From a virus, in the IMG/VR virus record IMGVR_UViG_3300035142_000020, positions 1 through 28,490 of that record: a stretch of DNA of 28,490 bases. The stretch is one strand, 5' to 3'. Shown piece after piece: positions 7,587-15,589 of the stretch. A program made the translations under genes and the position numbers. The notes under the pieces are model-generated. The model saw only the letters and a program-made list of their open reading frames with translations. It did not search any database and was not told the DNA's origin. Each line of letters opens with the position of its first letter. The stretch's first letter is position 1.

Positions 7587-8657
7587 TCATGTGCCAGTAG
7601 CTGCCTTCAACTTCTTAGTGTACTCTTCTATCTGAGGATAATACCTAGTCCAAGTGCATCTACAGTGAGGATGCTGACTACCAGACGATACCCACCAGTC
7701 ATTCTTACGCCTACCAAAGTTATTCTTTCCAGGCCAAATAGCAGTGTATTCCTTCCCTTCAATAGTTACCGTATCCCCACCAGCAGGAGCATTTTCTAGA
7801 AGAACTACGATAGTATCACTAACCTTAGATGCACAAAAACTACAAGCACCAGCCCCAGATATCCCTATCATGAATTGCGGTTCATCTTCTTTACCCTGGC
7901 TTAACTCAGCAGTGAGATATCCATTATTAAAGTTAGTTGCTGTTTCAGTTTCTGCTATCCTTCTCCAGTCCCTGTTGAGAGTAGAGAACTTATCGAACAG
8001 ATCTGTCCTTAACTGTCTTGCAGTTTTACCATCCTGGAATCCCTGCATGATTGTTTCTGATATCAATCTTCTAGATCTATTCGTTACATCTTGAATTAGC
8101 TCACCAGTATGGACCGCTCCCCAATTCAGAATATTCTGATACATATCATCTGCATTGACTACTTCAGTATGCAAATCAATATTCAAATCTTCTGGCTTTG
8201 CTGTTATCCGTGTGTCTGGATCTAACTGTTGGATCACCTTCCCCATAGCCACAGCCTGATTCAACATAGCAATGTCAGTATCTCCGTAGATATATTTAAA
8301 CGCTGCATTCAGATCCCTCTGGATCTGTTTCCATTGCGTCCTAGTCAACGGTTTTCCTGATCTTGGATCTATGAGTATCTTGCCATTTATTTTGAAAGGA
8401 GTAGTGTCGGCTTTTTTTATATCCAACTTCAGCCACTTCGTTATGATATCGCTCCACAACAGATACAACCTATCCTGAACCAGATCACTGATACTGTCTG
8501 CATGTTCCCTCAATGAAGTGTACGGAGTAGGTTCTGAGTGACTGCTATGCTCCAGTTCAAATGGAGTATTTGTTGCTTTACTAAGTATATCTATAACCTT
8601 TTCGAACTTTCTTCTAGAATCTTTTAAAGGTGCATAGATCTCTATTAAAACGGACAT
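7587..8657 (-). CDS. MuF-type minor head protein
   Basis: A 356-residue minor head protein of the Mu gpF/SPP1 gp7 family. The C-terminal MuF domain (about residues 190-340) shows the family pattern: a helix with RQLRTDL, then DWRRIAETET ... NNGY, then a zinc-binding set C272/C275 (CSFC) with H329, H331, C332 and C334 (HPHCRCTW). Such proteins sit inside the portal/capsid, help DNA ejection, and are often fused to toxins; here the domain ends the protein. ATG 8657 overlaps the previous gene end by 13 bases and has GGAAG upstream. Unlike other MuF loci it is separated from the portal gene by about 7.7 kb of effector-type genes. Confidence 0.9.
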   Translation of the reverse strand: MSVLIEIYAPLKDSRRKFEKVIDILSKATNTPFELEHSSHSEPTPYTSLREHADSISDLVQDRLYLLWSDIITKWLKLDIKKADTTPFKINGKILIDPRSGKPLTRTQWKQIQRDLNAAFKYIYGDTDIAMLNQAVAMGKVIQQLDPDTRITAKPEDLNIDLHTEVVNADDMYQNILNWGAVHTGELIQDVTNRSRRLISETIMQGFQDGKTARQLRTDLFDKFSTLNRDWRRIAETETATNFNNGYLTAELSQGKEDEPQFMIGISGAGACSFCASKVSDTIVVLLENAPAGGDTVTIEGKEYTAIWPGKNNFGRRKNDWWVSSGSQHPHCRCTWTRYYPQIEEYTKKLKAATGT

Positions 8658-8992
8658 ACTACAGCTTCCTTAATACTGATTGCATACTCATCATCATCAA
8701 GAGGCTCCATGATACTTGGAGCTATGTACAACCAATTCATTCCGTCTAAGCTATGGCGTAGAAAATCCTCAACATTCTTTTCATTCATATAAATAGCCAA
8801 TGCATTGAATCTTTCCCTTCCCTGTAGCTCATGACCTGTAATTTCCTGGAGAGTCTTAAAGACCCAATCAGTATAGTTGTTCATGTTCAGAGTAAGCCTT
8901 TTACGAGCATCCCTGCCTGGATGAGCAGGGATTTTATCCTTATAGACTCGCTCTACACCTATTTCCTTCCAATCCAGCTTCCTTATATCCAC
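8645..8992 (-). CDS. Phage protein of unknown function
   Basis: A 115-residue protein. GTG 8992 is chosen because GGAGG lies 5 nt before it; the longer TTG 9004 would place the start inside the palindrome. It has KLDWKEIGVERVYKDKIPAHPGR near the start and a hydrophobic, acidic C-terminal half. Its end overlaps the MuF gene start by 13 bases, so the two are probably translated together. No domain recognised; a structural role is likely from context. Confidence 0.65.
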   Translation of the reverse strand: MDIRKLDWKEIGVERVYKDKIPAHPGRDARKRLTLNMNNYTDWVFKTLQEITGHELQGRERFNALAIYMNEKNVEDFLRHSLDGMNWLYIAPSIMEPLDDDEYAISIKEAVVCPF

Positions 8993-9002
8993 AATAGCCT
9001 CC

Positions 9003-9029
9003 AAAAATGTAACAGACTGTTACATTTTT
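9003..9029. repeat. Palindrome copy A (13+1+13 bp)
   Basis: Perfect inverted repeat with half-site AAAAATGTAACAG, one central base, and CTGTTACATTTTT. It overlaps the stop codon of the metallophosphoesterase gene and ends just before the GGAGG ribosome site of the next gene. Two more near-identical copies occur at 18117-18141 and 25688-25712, each just downstream of a stop codon. As RNA it makes an A/U-rich hairpin ending in U5; as DNA it looks like a symmetrical operator. Confidence 0.85.
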
Positions 9030-10293
9030 ACGGATGATACGCATAAGTATCAATCTTCCCTTTCTCTTTATCCCACAACATCCCTGTTGTCTCTCTTAGA
9101 TGGGAATAGCCCTTTCCTGCATGATAATCATCTAACGCTACCAAAGAAGGAAGAACCAGTTCTCTTACCCCAAGATCCTCATCCAATACCTGGAAAGCTA
9201 ACGAACTTGCTGCATGTAAATGACCTTTATGCCATTCACGATACTTGGTATCAGCCCAGTCTTGTGGTTTCTCAACAGCCATTAAATTGATAAGTACTCC
9301 CTTGCCTTTACGCTCTTCTGATCCATGAGTGAAGCCAAGTAGAGATTTACCCCACCTGTAATACTTACGTAGAACAGGACTATTATCTACAGTGACATCA
9401 GGAGCATTGTAAAACCAGCACTCAAGAGCATCACCTAAGTAAAACGATCTCTCTGCATCGTGGTTACCTAAGATAATAATAACATCTACTGGAGCAATCT
9501 GTAAGCACATCTCAATAATCTTTACCCACAGTCTACGTCCAGCTACGAACGTTTTCTGCCAACGATCATCTTCAGCCTGACGTGTACCGTGAACCGTAGT
9601 ATCGTCCCTACTGTTCACATTGAAAAAATCGTTTCCAATCGGTAGAAGGATTCGCTCTGGCTTAACGTCTTTAATTCTAGAAAGTTCGTAGCGTACTGCA
9701 TCCAAAGCAAGCTCTTCAGCAATCTTCACGTCATAGTGCTGACCTCTTGTTTCCTCTGCCCAACTCAACTGACCAAAATGATGATCAAACATGGACAACT
9801 CAAACAGTAGACCACTTTTAGATATTTGTGATTTAGGAATCTTTGGATACTTAGGAGAGTACTTCTTAGCTTCCTCCATCAACGCTAAGATAGCTTCTCT
9901 TTCATTCAGAGAATCCTCACGTAGCTTCAGCCAAGCCTTCACCTGAAAGTTTTCGTTAGCCTCACTACCCCAAGAGTTGACTACGTGCCTCTGGACTTCC
10001 CATGCACCCATATCAACACCTGTATAGGCCAACAATTCGTCCAGCGTCCTTATGCTGGATGATTGCGTAACAATATTTAGATTCGGTCCCTGAGCATCCT
10101 TCATCACCTTCACTTCAGATTCTGCTGGACTCCCATGCCGATAGTAGTAAGCTCTACGGACTGATCTTTTGAAAGTATCCAGTCCAGCAGCACTCTTCGT
10201 CTCTTTTTTAAATACTTCGAATAGACGATAAATCTTTTGGATATCGTCCACGTCCTTCACTTTCCCCGAAATCCAATCACTAGGTTTGATCAT
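9028..10293 (-). CDS. Calcineurin-like metallophosphoesterase
   Basis: A 421-residue protein with a full set of metallophosphoesterase motifs: D170-x-H172 (MFDHHFG), GND at 220-222, GNHD at 276-279, THG (about 322) and GHLH near 356. The family binds two metal ions and hydrolyses phosphoesters of nucleotides, nucleic acids or proteins. An N-terminal region of about 160 residues, with a TLDELLAYTGVDMGAWEV segment, is found in phage versions and may bind DNA. ATG 10293 has GAGG at 5 nt. Lying between two head effector genes, it could reverse a modification, act in DNA processing, or be carried in the virion; the substrate cannot be told from sequence. Confidence 0.87.
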   Translation of the reverse strand: MIKPSDWISGKVKDVDDIQKIYRLFEVFKKETKSAAGLDTFKRSVRRAYYYRHGSPAESEVKVMKDAQGPNLNIVTQSSSIRTLDELLAYTGVDMGAWEVQRHVVNSWGSEANENFQVKAWLKLREDSLNEREAILALMEEAKKYSPKYPKIPKSQISKSGLLFELSMFDHHFGQLSWAEETRGQHYDVKIAEELALDAVRYELSRIKDVKPERILLPIGNDFFNVNSRDDTTVHGTRQAEDDRWQKTFVAGRRLWVKIIEMCLQIAPVDVIIILGNHDAERSFYLGDALECWFYNAPDVTVDNSPVLRKYYRWGKSLLGFTHGSEERKGKGVLINLMAVEKPQDWADTKYREWHKGHLHAASSLAFQVLDEDLGVRELVLPSLVALDDYHAGKGYSHLRETTGMLWDKEKGKIDTYAYHP

Positions 10294-10307
10294 TGTAACC
10301 TCTGTTG

Positions 10308-12464
10308 TTATTTCTTATTCTTTCCCTTACCCTTCTTCTCTTTCTTCCTGGAATGTTTAGCCAACATTGCTTTCCCATCAGCTAACGCTTTCTTTCCAGC
10401 CTCAGTAAGCTCTGGTCTGTATTCCTCCTTAGCCATGTGAACCCACGACACGAGCTTAGAACGTGTCATGTTATTGTACAACTTCCGCTCATCACCATCT
10501 AAATCATCGAGCAGAACACCTTCACCATTTCCTACCTTCTCCAAACACTCAAGCATCTCTGGAGAACCGGAAACTACTTCTGGCTCTACTTTACCCTTCT
10601 GTTTTTTTCTAGATTTATTGTCAGTCTCTTCCACCTGACTTGGCTTTCCCTCTGCTGCTGGAACCCAGCCACCATCCTTCTTTACCATGGTTCTACCACC
10701 ATGTTTACGAATAGTGCCGTCTGGATACGATTTACTCTTGTGAATCACCACCAGGGAAACAGACTTCTGGATCTTGGCTTCCTCATGAGCATCCCTGGAA
10801 GCCTCATTAGCCTCTTCACGTGCTACTTCTTTATCTCTCTCGGATTCTTCTTCGTCATCCTCATCATCAGCCTTCTCAATCGTAGCCAGTTTCTTGTAGT
10901 AGTCTGGATCTTCCATTAGATGATCCAAAGCAATCTGCTCTGCAACCTCTCTATCGTCAGTATGTTCCATTTCTATAGCAGTACCCTGCTCTATGGCTTC
11001 ATTAGTAACACCTTCGATGATATCACCTTCCTGATAAAGCCCCTCTTGCCTAAGTACATCAGCTATTCTGCTATAGCCTGATTTTAAAACGAGCATAGTT
11101 TTTCCCCTACTCTTTAGTATGTCTGGATTATTTGGATCAAAGGAACCTTCGTTCTTTGTACTCTTTACCTGAGTAGGATTGAACGCTATCCACACCTTAT
11201 GTTCCTTAGCTCCAACGTTCCAACCGCCTGTATGCTTAATACCATCGAATCCCATATTCTGAAGGGACTCAGTAAACGCTTGAGTATCATGTGTCTGTGT
11301 ATTAGTTAGAATGTACTGAATATCACCGTAGGTAAGAACATCACGCTCTGATAGATGCACAGCTTTGAATACAGGATCTCCTTTCTTCCAACCCCTTACA
11401 AAGTCGCTCTCTTCTCTATCGTCTTTATGGACATCATCAAACATATTCTGTTTGATCTTCAGCAAAGTGTCATAATCGTATTTATCAACGTCAGCAGAAA
11501 CGTCCATACCAGTAACTTCCTCAAATCGATCAAAGCCCCAGATATCATCCAGGTAAGGACTGAACCCATCCTGCTTTAATTGTTCTAGAAGTTTTTTGGT
11601 ATCTTCCTTGGATACAGCTTGATCCATATCACATGGATTCTCGATAGAAAGGTAGACCTCATAGACCTCTGGATCTGGTACAGACGGCTTAATTAATGAC
11701 CATTCTTCAGATATCGCTTCACCAAGCATACGCCTTGCCGTTGGCAACAAATCTTCTTTAGTAGTCATCTTTGCACCAGAAAACGGTTGATACTCCTTAG
11801 TCATCTCAGCTTCCAGCCCAGACAACAGCTTATCAATGTTTATCTTGCCGTCTTCTCTTGCACCATTCCATGCTTTAACTATCTCAGAAGTCCAATTTGG
11901 ATTGTTACCCTGTCCGATATTACTAAGCATCTCTACAATATCTTTATCAGAAGGAAGGTATTTCAACTCCTTACCTGTCTCGGCATTTTCAGCATCAAGG
12001 ATCTTGTACCCTTGTGCATATTGCCAATCAGAGTTTTCCCCTGCTTCCTTTACGTTGGAGTACTCAGTTGCAATCTCTTCATCTTCAGTGAAATACAGAC
12101 CATCACCGTAGATACCACCTGACCTCTTCCTTACTTGGAACTGAGTAAACCCACCACGAGCTGTTCCATGGTAAACCTTCGTGGCAATCAAATTGTAGTT
12201 TTCTGAAGGATCTCCACTCTTCTCTACAACCTTTGAATCACCAAACCATGACTTGAACTCTTTCGTACCCTTCAGCCGTTCTTTCTGTTCTGGAGTACCT
12301 TTGATAACAGGTCTTCTATTGAACTTCTTCTGCCCAGGCTTTTCCCCTTGACCTTCGTATTCCCACTTCCCACTTTGAGCCTTTCTATACCAGTACTTCC
12401 CCATCTTTTTGACGGTTCCCACTGGAGCAGCTTTGCGTCCTTTTTCTAGATTTATTGCCAACAT
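10308..12464 (-). CDS. ART-PolyVal ADP-ribosyltransferase polyprotein
   Basis: A 718-residue multidomain protein; ATG 12464 fits GGGAG better than ATG 12467. In order: shared module at 6-39 (LEKGRKAAPVGT ... GKWEYEG); ART-PolyVal domain about 68-450, with FKSWFGDSKVV, YHGT (H99), IYGDGLYFTEDEEIATEY, VYLSIENPCDM and the characteristic ending WIAFNPTQVKS ... GSFDPNNPDIL; a DUF5661-like segment at about 480-532 (IALDHLMEDPDYYKKL); an acidic/basic coil; a second module at 576-606 (HKSKSYPDGT ... GGWVPAAEG); and a possible winged-helix at about 632-695 ending LTEAGKKAL, with a Lys-rich tail. Polyvalent proteins are known virion- or plasmid-delivered multi-enzyme proteins. Targets are unknown. Confidence 0.87.
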   Translation of the reverse strand: MLAINLEKGRKAAPVGTVKKMGKYWYRKAQSGKWEYEGQGEKPGQKKFNRRPVIKGTPEQKERLKGTKEFKSWFGDSKVVEKSGDPSENYNLIATKVYHGTARGGFTQFQVRKRSGGIYGDGLYFTEDEEIATEYSNVKEAGENSDWQYAQGYKILDAENAETGKELKYLPSDKDIVEMLSNIGQGNNPNWTSEIVKAWNGAREDGKINIDKLLSGLEAEMTKEYQPFSGAKMTTKEDLLPTARRMLGEAISEEWSLIKPSVPDPEVYEVYLSIENPCDMDQAVSKEDTKKLLEQLKQDGFSPYLDDIWGFDRFEEVTGMDVSADVDKYDYDTLLKIKQNMFDDVHKDDREESDFVRGWKKGDPVFKAVHLSERDVLTYGDIQYILTNTQTHDTQAFTESLQNMGFDGIKHTGGWNVGAKEHKVWIAFNPTQVKSTKNEGSFDPNNPDILKSRGKTMLVLKSGYSRIADVLRQEGLYQEGDIIEGVTNEAIEQGTAIEMEHTDDREVAEQIALDHLMEDPDYYKKLATIEKADDEDDEEESERDKEVAREEANEASRDAHEEAKIQKSVSLVVIHKSKSYPDGTIRKHGGRTMVKKDGGWVPAAEGKPSQVEETDNKSRKKQKGKVEPEVVSGSPEMLECLEKVGNGEGVLLDDLDGDERKLYNNMTRSKLVSWVHMAKEEYRPELTEAGKKALADGKAMLAKHSRKKEKKGKGKNKK

Positions 12465-12502
12465 CATGGACTCCCTAATTGTCCTCTCCCCACTGGATGG
12501 AA

Positions 12503-13057
12503 TTATTCAGGTGCAGAAGTAGGCTTGAGAGTGGAAGTTTCAAGAAAATCTCCTGGCACAGCCAAGTCTTCTTTCATATCTGGAAAGATATCAAACCCAC
12601 ACTCATACGCACTATCATCAACGTATGTGCTGCATACCTCTCCAAACAACTCAGCACTGAAAGGAACCCAGCCAATCCAATTCCAGAACCATCTGAACGG
12701 TGCCACTATAGCGAATGTCACCAGGGAAAGGAAGTTGTACGGCATTTCATCCCCAAGGGATTCCTCACACCACATCTTAATCAATTGAATCGTATGATCG
12801 GAAAGCGGTTTTACTGGCTCCACCCACACTTTAGGTTTTGCTTCATCTTCAGGCCATTTTGAATATTCAGTCTTCCTGGCCCCATGGAACGTCTTACCAC
12901 CATACTCCCAAACGGATGAATCATAGATATAACCATCGATCCACCAACCTACGTGAGTGAACTCCTTTCCAGTAAAGAACACAATACACCTGGAAACGAA
13001 ATCTCTGAACTTGTTTTCCTTCTTCTCGTAAGGCCAAAGAGCAATCTTAATTTCCAT
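12503..13057 (-). CDS. Permuted NlpC/P60 (papain-fold) enzyme candidate
   Basis: A 184-residue protein with the order expected of circularly permuted papain-fold enzymes (YiiX/LRAT-like group): an early His in FTHVGWWIDGYIYDSS (about residue 34), a PYNF segment near 106, then a late Cys in GEVCSTYVDD (about residue 142). Such enzymes hydrolyse amide or acyl bonds in cell wall, lipid or protein; some phages carry them near head genes. A Trp-rich hydrophobic stretch (about 115-130, FRWFWNWIGWVPF) could contact membrane. ATG 13057 has GGAGG at 8 nt and directly follows the previous stop. The fold call rests on the spaced His and Cys only. Confidence 0.68.
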   Translation of the reverse strand: MEIKIALWPYEKKENKFRDFVSRCIVFFTGKEFTHVGWWIDGYIYDSSVWEYGGKTFHGARKTEYSKWPEDEAKPKVWVEPVKPLSDHTIQLIKMWCEESLGDEMPYNFLSLVTFAIVAPFRWFWNWIGWVPFSAELFGEVCSTYVDDSAYECGFDIFPDMKEDLAVPGDFLETSTLKPTSAPE

Positions 13058-13246
13058 TTACACACCCTCCGTATCATCTTCGTTATACTCAATCTCAATA
13101 TCAAGAGCCTCTATCGAATCCTCTGTAGTTCCAAGGAAATCATAGTCCAGTTGCTCAAGTGTATCCTCTACAGTGTCGAAGATAGCCACCAATTCATCTA
13201 TGTCATCATTCTTTCTAATGAACTCCAGAACATCCAATAGTTTCAT
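13058..13246 (-). CDS. Very acidic small protein
   Basis: A 62-residue protein starting at ATG 13246, 6 nt after AGGAG. Asp and Glu are scattered throughout (IRKNDDIDELVAIFDTVEDT ... EYNEDDTEG), with heptad-like hydrophobic spacing. It lies in tight series with its neighbours (stop of the upstream gene 10 bases away, next start one base after its stop). The charge resembles small phage DNA-mimic or inhibitor proteins, but that is only a resemblance. Confidence 0.6.
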   Translation of the reverse strand: MKLLDVLEFIRKNDDIDELVAIFDTVEDTLEQLDYDFLGTTEDSIEALDIEIEYNEDDTEGV

Positions 13247-13255
13247 CACAAACTC

Positions 13256-13543
13256 CTATGAAGGCTCACCATCAGTCACTATGACTTCGTAAGCCCACTT
13301 CTCTGAATCAATATACAACTCTTTCTCCACAGGTTCTGTTCCTGGCTCTTCACACACCAGCACTTTCTCTTTTGGTAATTTTACTACTTCATCCACTGGA
13401 AATACATCCTCATCATCTCTGAACGGAACGATAGGATAGAATACGTTAGTCTTCAAACCACCGTACTCTTTATGTAGCATAGACATAGAGATCATATTCT
13501 CAAAGCTCTTCTGTCCTCTTACATACTCAGTATACGTAATCAC
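13256..13543 (-). CDS. Small phage protein, function unknown
   Basis: A 95-residue acidic protein starting at GTG 13543, which overlaps the stop of the upstream nucleotidyltransferase gene (GTGA), implying coupled translation; GGGGGA precedes it. The sequence is mixed beta-like (NVFYPIVPFRDDEDVFPVDEVVKLP, with no run of helix-forming residues). No domain recognised. Confidence 0.6.
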   Translation of the reverse strand: MITYTEYVRGQKSFENMISMSMLHKEYGGLKTNVFYPIVPFRDDEDVFPVDEVVKLPKEKVLVCEEPGTEPVEKELYIDSEKWAYEVIVTDGEPS

Positions 13544-15585
13544 GGTCTTCCCCCAGCCTGTCTATAAACAGTTCTCCACGATCTTTCGAATCCTCTATCC
13601 CAAAGATTCGCATTGTATTTTTTAAATGTAGCCTTGAATGCATCCAAACCTTTCAATCCATCCTTATCAGCTATCTGCCTTCTGAGGAACGATTCCCTCT
13701 GCTTTGGAGAAATGTTATTCACCTCTCCTAAGTTTTGTTTTATAGCTTTATCTGCTGCATCAGAAACTTTGTACCCACGAGCCATGAACTTGAATGCTCT
13801 AAGTATGTACCGTGGAGCAACCTTCAACGCCCCAACATGACAGAAATCAATTGTCTCGTTTTTGATATCGTTTATTCCATTGCCTGTAGGATCGCACATA
13901 ATCCCACTCAACGGATCTACCTGGAGACTGTTCATTGCCAGATCCCTGGACGTTGCATCATCATACAGATTCCAGCCCTTAGCCATGTCACGCATCTCTG
14001 GAGAGTATTTGTGTACTGGAGTGATATCTACAACGTCTGATCCATCAGTAAAGGAACACAACCCCAAGTGCTTATTCGTTACAGCGTTTCGTACCCAAGC
14101 TGGATTGATATCATTTACTATAGCGAACAACTCACGATCTGTTCCATTGAATATGAAATCAACATCCTTAACCTCATCCTTCTCTGAGAGAATGTCACGA
14201 ACCGTTCCACCTACCACCTGAAGGTTAAAACCACGGCTTTTGAACTCATTGGCTAAATCGTAATAGTTCATATTACTTCCACCAATCTTCTGCTTCATGG
14301 TTTTATCTAGAACTTTTTTGACGTTCCCATTAACCTTATAAACATTCTTCATATCCACTTTATCATACAATGAATGCGGTTGAATCTTCCCTACTGGACT
14401 GACATCTCTCCACGCTGCACTCTCAACCTTTCCACCAGGGAACTGCACCATAGCGAATCCACCAGGACCGATAGCTACAAGTTTTCCTGTTCTACCCTGC
14501 AAGTGTTTATGATAGCGTCCTGTATACTTTACTTCCTGGCCTTCGCCGATTCGATCTCTTCTAGTAAACTTCGCTTTGGTAGCATCGAACTCCTGTTGGG
14601 ATATGGGAGAATAGCCTGTGTCAGCAGCCTGTGTAGCCTGTTGCGCTGCTGCTCTGACCTTTGACCTTGCACCAACATTAGACGTGGATCTCTTTGGATC
14701 TGCTGAACCGTCATAAACCCAATTACCTCCCATCTTTACGAACCAGTTCTTACCGTACTTTCTACGTGTACCATCTGGTAAACCTTTCCGTGCTTTCTCA
14801 AACGCAGTAGGATAATCTCTATGTATTGATTCACGTAAAGCAGTATCTTCTTTAGTCTCCTGCAAGATCCTCTCCTGACGTGCCTTGTCACCTGGAAAAC
14901 GATGTTCCAAGTGCCTTACGATACTGGCTTTGAGCTTTTCAATCTCTTCAGTATTACCTTTCTTCTTCTCATGCTCTATTAGTTCTAGATCAAAAGCCAC
15001 ATGACCTTTAGCCATTCTATCTTCAGTAGCTTCTTTCTCAGCTTTCTTATCCATGATATCTGACACAGCTATGATTGCACTTACTGGAATGTCCTCAGAC
15101 GTTCTAGGATAACTATCTGCTGCCAAACCCCACACATTGACCTTACTAACGTCTATAGCCATGACAACACCTTTGCTGTCACTTGGAATGTACTCAACAG
15201 CCGTTCTACGGTCCGTTGCCATGTTCATTCCTTCATGTGCAGAGATAGCACCACGCATATCAGTGTCAATAAAGCCCTGTTTTAGTATTCGTTTGTAATC
15301 TTCTAGAGTTACCCCACGATACAATGGACCGTTTATTTCATAGGTACGTCTCTCCAGCCCACCAACTGAACCAGTACTTTCAGTACCCTTCTTATAAGTA
15401 CCTTCCTCTGGGAGAGAATCCACAATCTCTTGTCTGTCAGTCGTTACTTTATCTGGGACACTCAGAGTCTTCTCTTTCTTGCCCTGAGCCACTGGAACCC
15501 ATCTACCTTCAGCCACTTTCTTACGTCCATGACTCACAGTACCGATGGGCATTTTCCGTGCTTTCTGTAAGGTTACAAGCTTCAT
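13540..15585 (-). CDS. ART-like / KOW-like / CCA-adding-type nucleotidyltransferase fusion
   Basis: A 681-residue fusion. Residues 7-34 are the shared module (QKARKMPIGT ... GRWVPVAQG). Residues about 86-178 look ART-like: PLYRGVTLEDYKRILKQGF, then an Ala/Tyr helix TAVEY and IPVSAIIAVS. A helical linker leads to a second module at 262-293 (EKARKGLPDGT ... GNWVYDG). Residues about 350-397 resemble an SH3/KOW barrel. Residues about 436-605 match the class II poly(A) polymerase/CCA-adding head: VGGTVRDIL (G459, G460, R463, D464), KDVDFIF (D474, D476), SRDLAMNSLQ (R547, D548) and DPTGNGINDIKNETI. The motifs look catalytic. This family adds nucleotides to RNA 3' ends; a tRNA substrate is inference. 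Coupled to the pyrophosphatase gene upstream. Confidence 0.85.
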   Translation of the reverse strand: MKLVTLQKARKMPIGTVSHGRKKVAEGRWVPVAQGKKEKTLSVPDKVTTDRQEIVDSLPEEGTYKKGTESTGSVGGLERRTYEINGPLYRGVTLEDYKRILKQGFIDTDMRGAISAHEGMNMATDRRTAVEYIPSDSKGVVMAIDVSKVNVWGLAADSYPRTSEDIPVSAIIAVSDIMDKKAEKEATEDRMAKGHVAFDLELIEHEKKKGNTEEIEKLKASIVRHLEHRFPGDKARQERILQETKEDTALRESIHRDYPTAFEKARKGLPDGTRRKYGKNWFVKMGGNWVYDGSADPKRSTSNVGARSKVRAAAQQATQAADTGYSPISQQEFDATKAKFTRRDRIGEGQEVKYTGRYHKHLQGRTGKLVAIGPGGFAMVQFPGGKVESAAWRDVSPVGKIQPHSLYDKVDMKNVYKVNGNVKKVLDKTMKQKIGGSNMNYYDLANEFKSRGFNLQVVGGTVRDILSEKDEVKDVDFIFNGTDRELFAIVNDINPAWVRNAVTNKHLGLCSFTDGSDVVDITPVHKYSPEMRDMAKGWNLYDDATSRDLAMNSLQVDPLSGIMCDPTGNGINDIKNETIDFCHVGALKVAPRYILRAFKFMARGYKVSDAADKAIKQNLGEVNNISPKQRESFLRRQIADKDGLKGLDAFKATFKKYNANLWDRGFERSWRTVYRQAGGRP

Positions 15586-15589
15586 TTAA

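Noticed and set aside
14529-14714. Small minus-strand frame inside the nucleotidyltransferase fusion gene
   Set aside because: It lies fully within a long, well-supported coding frame and has no ribosome site of its own.
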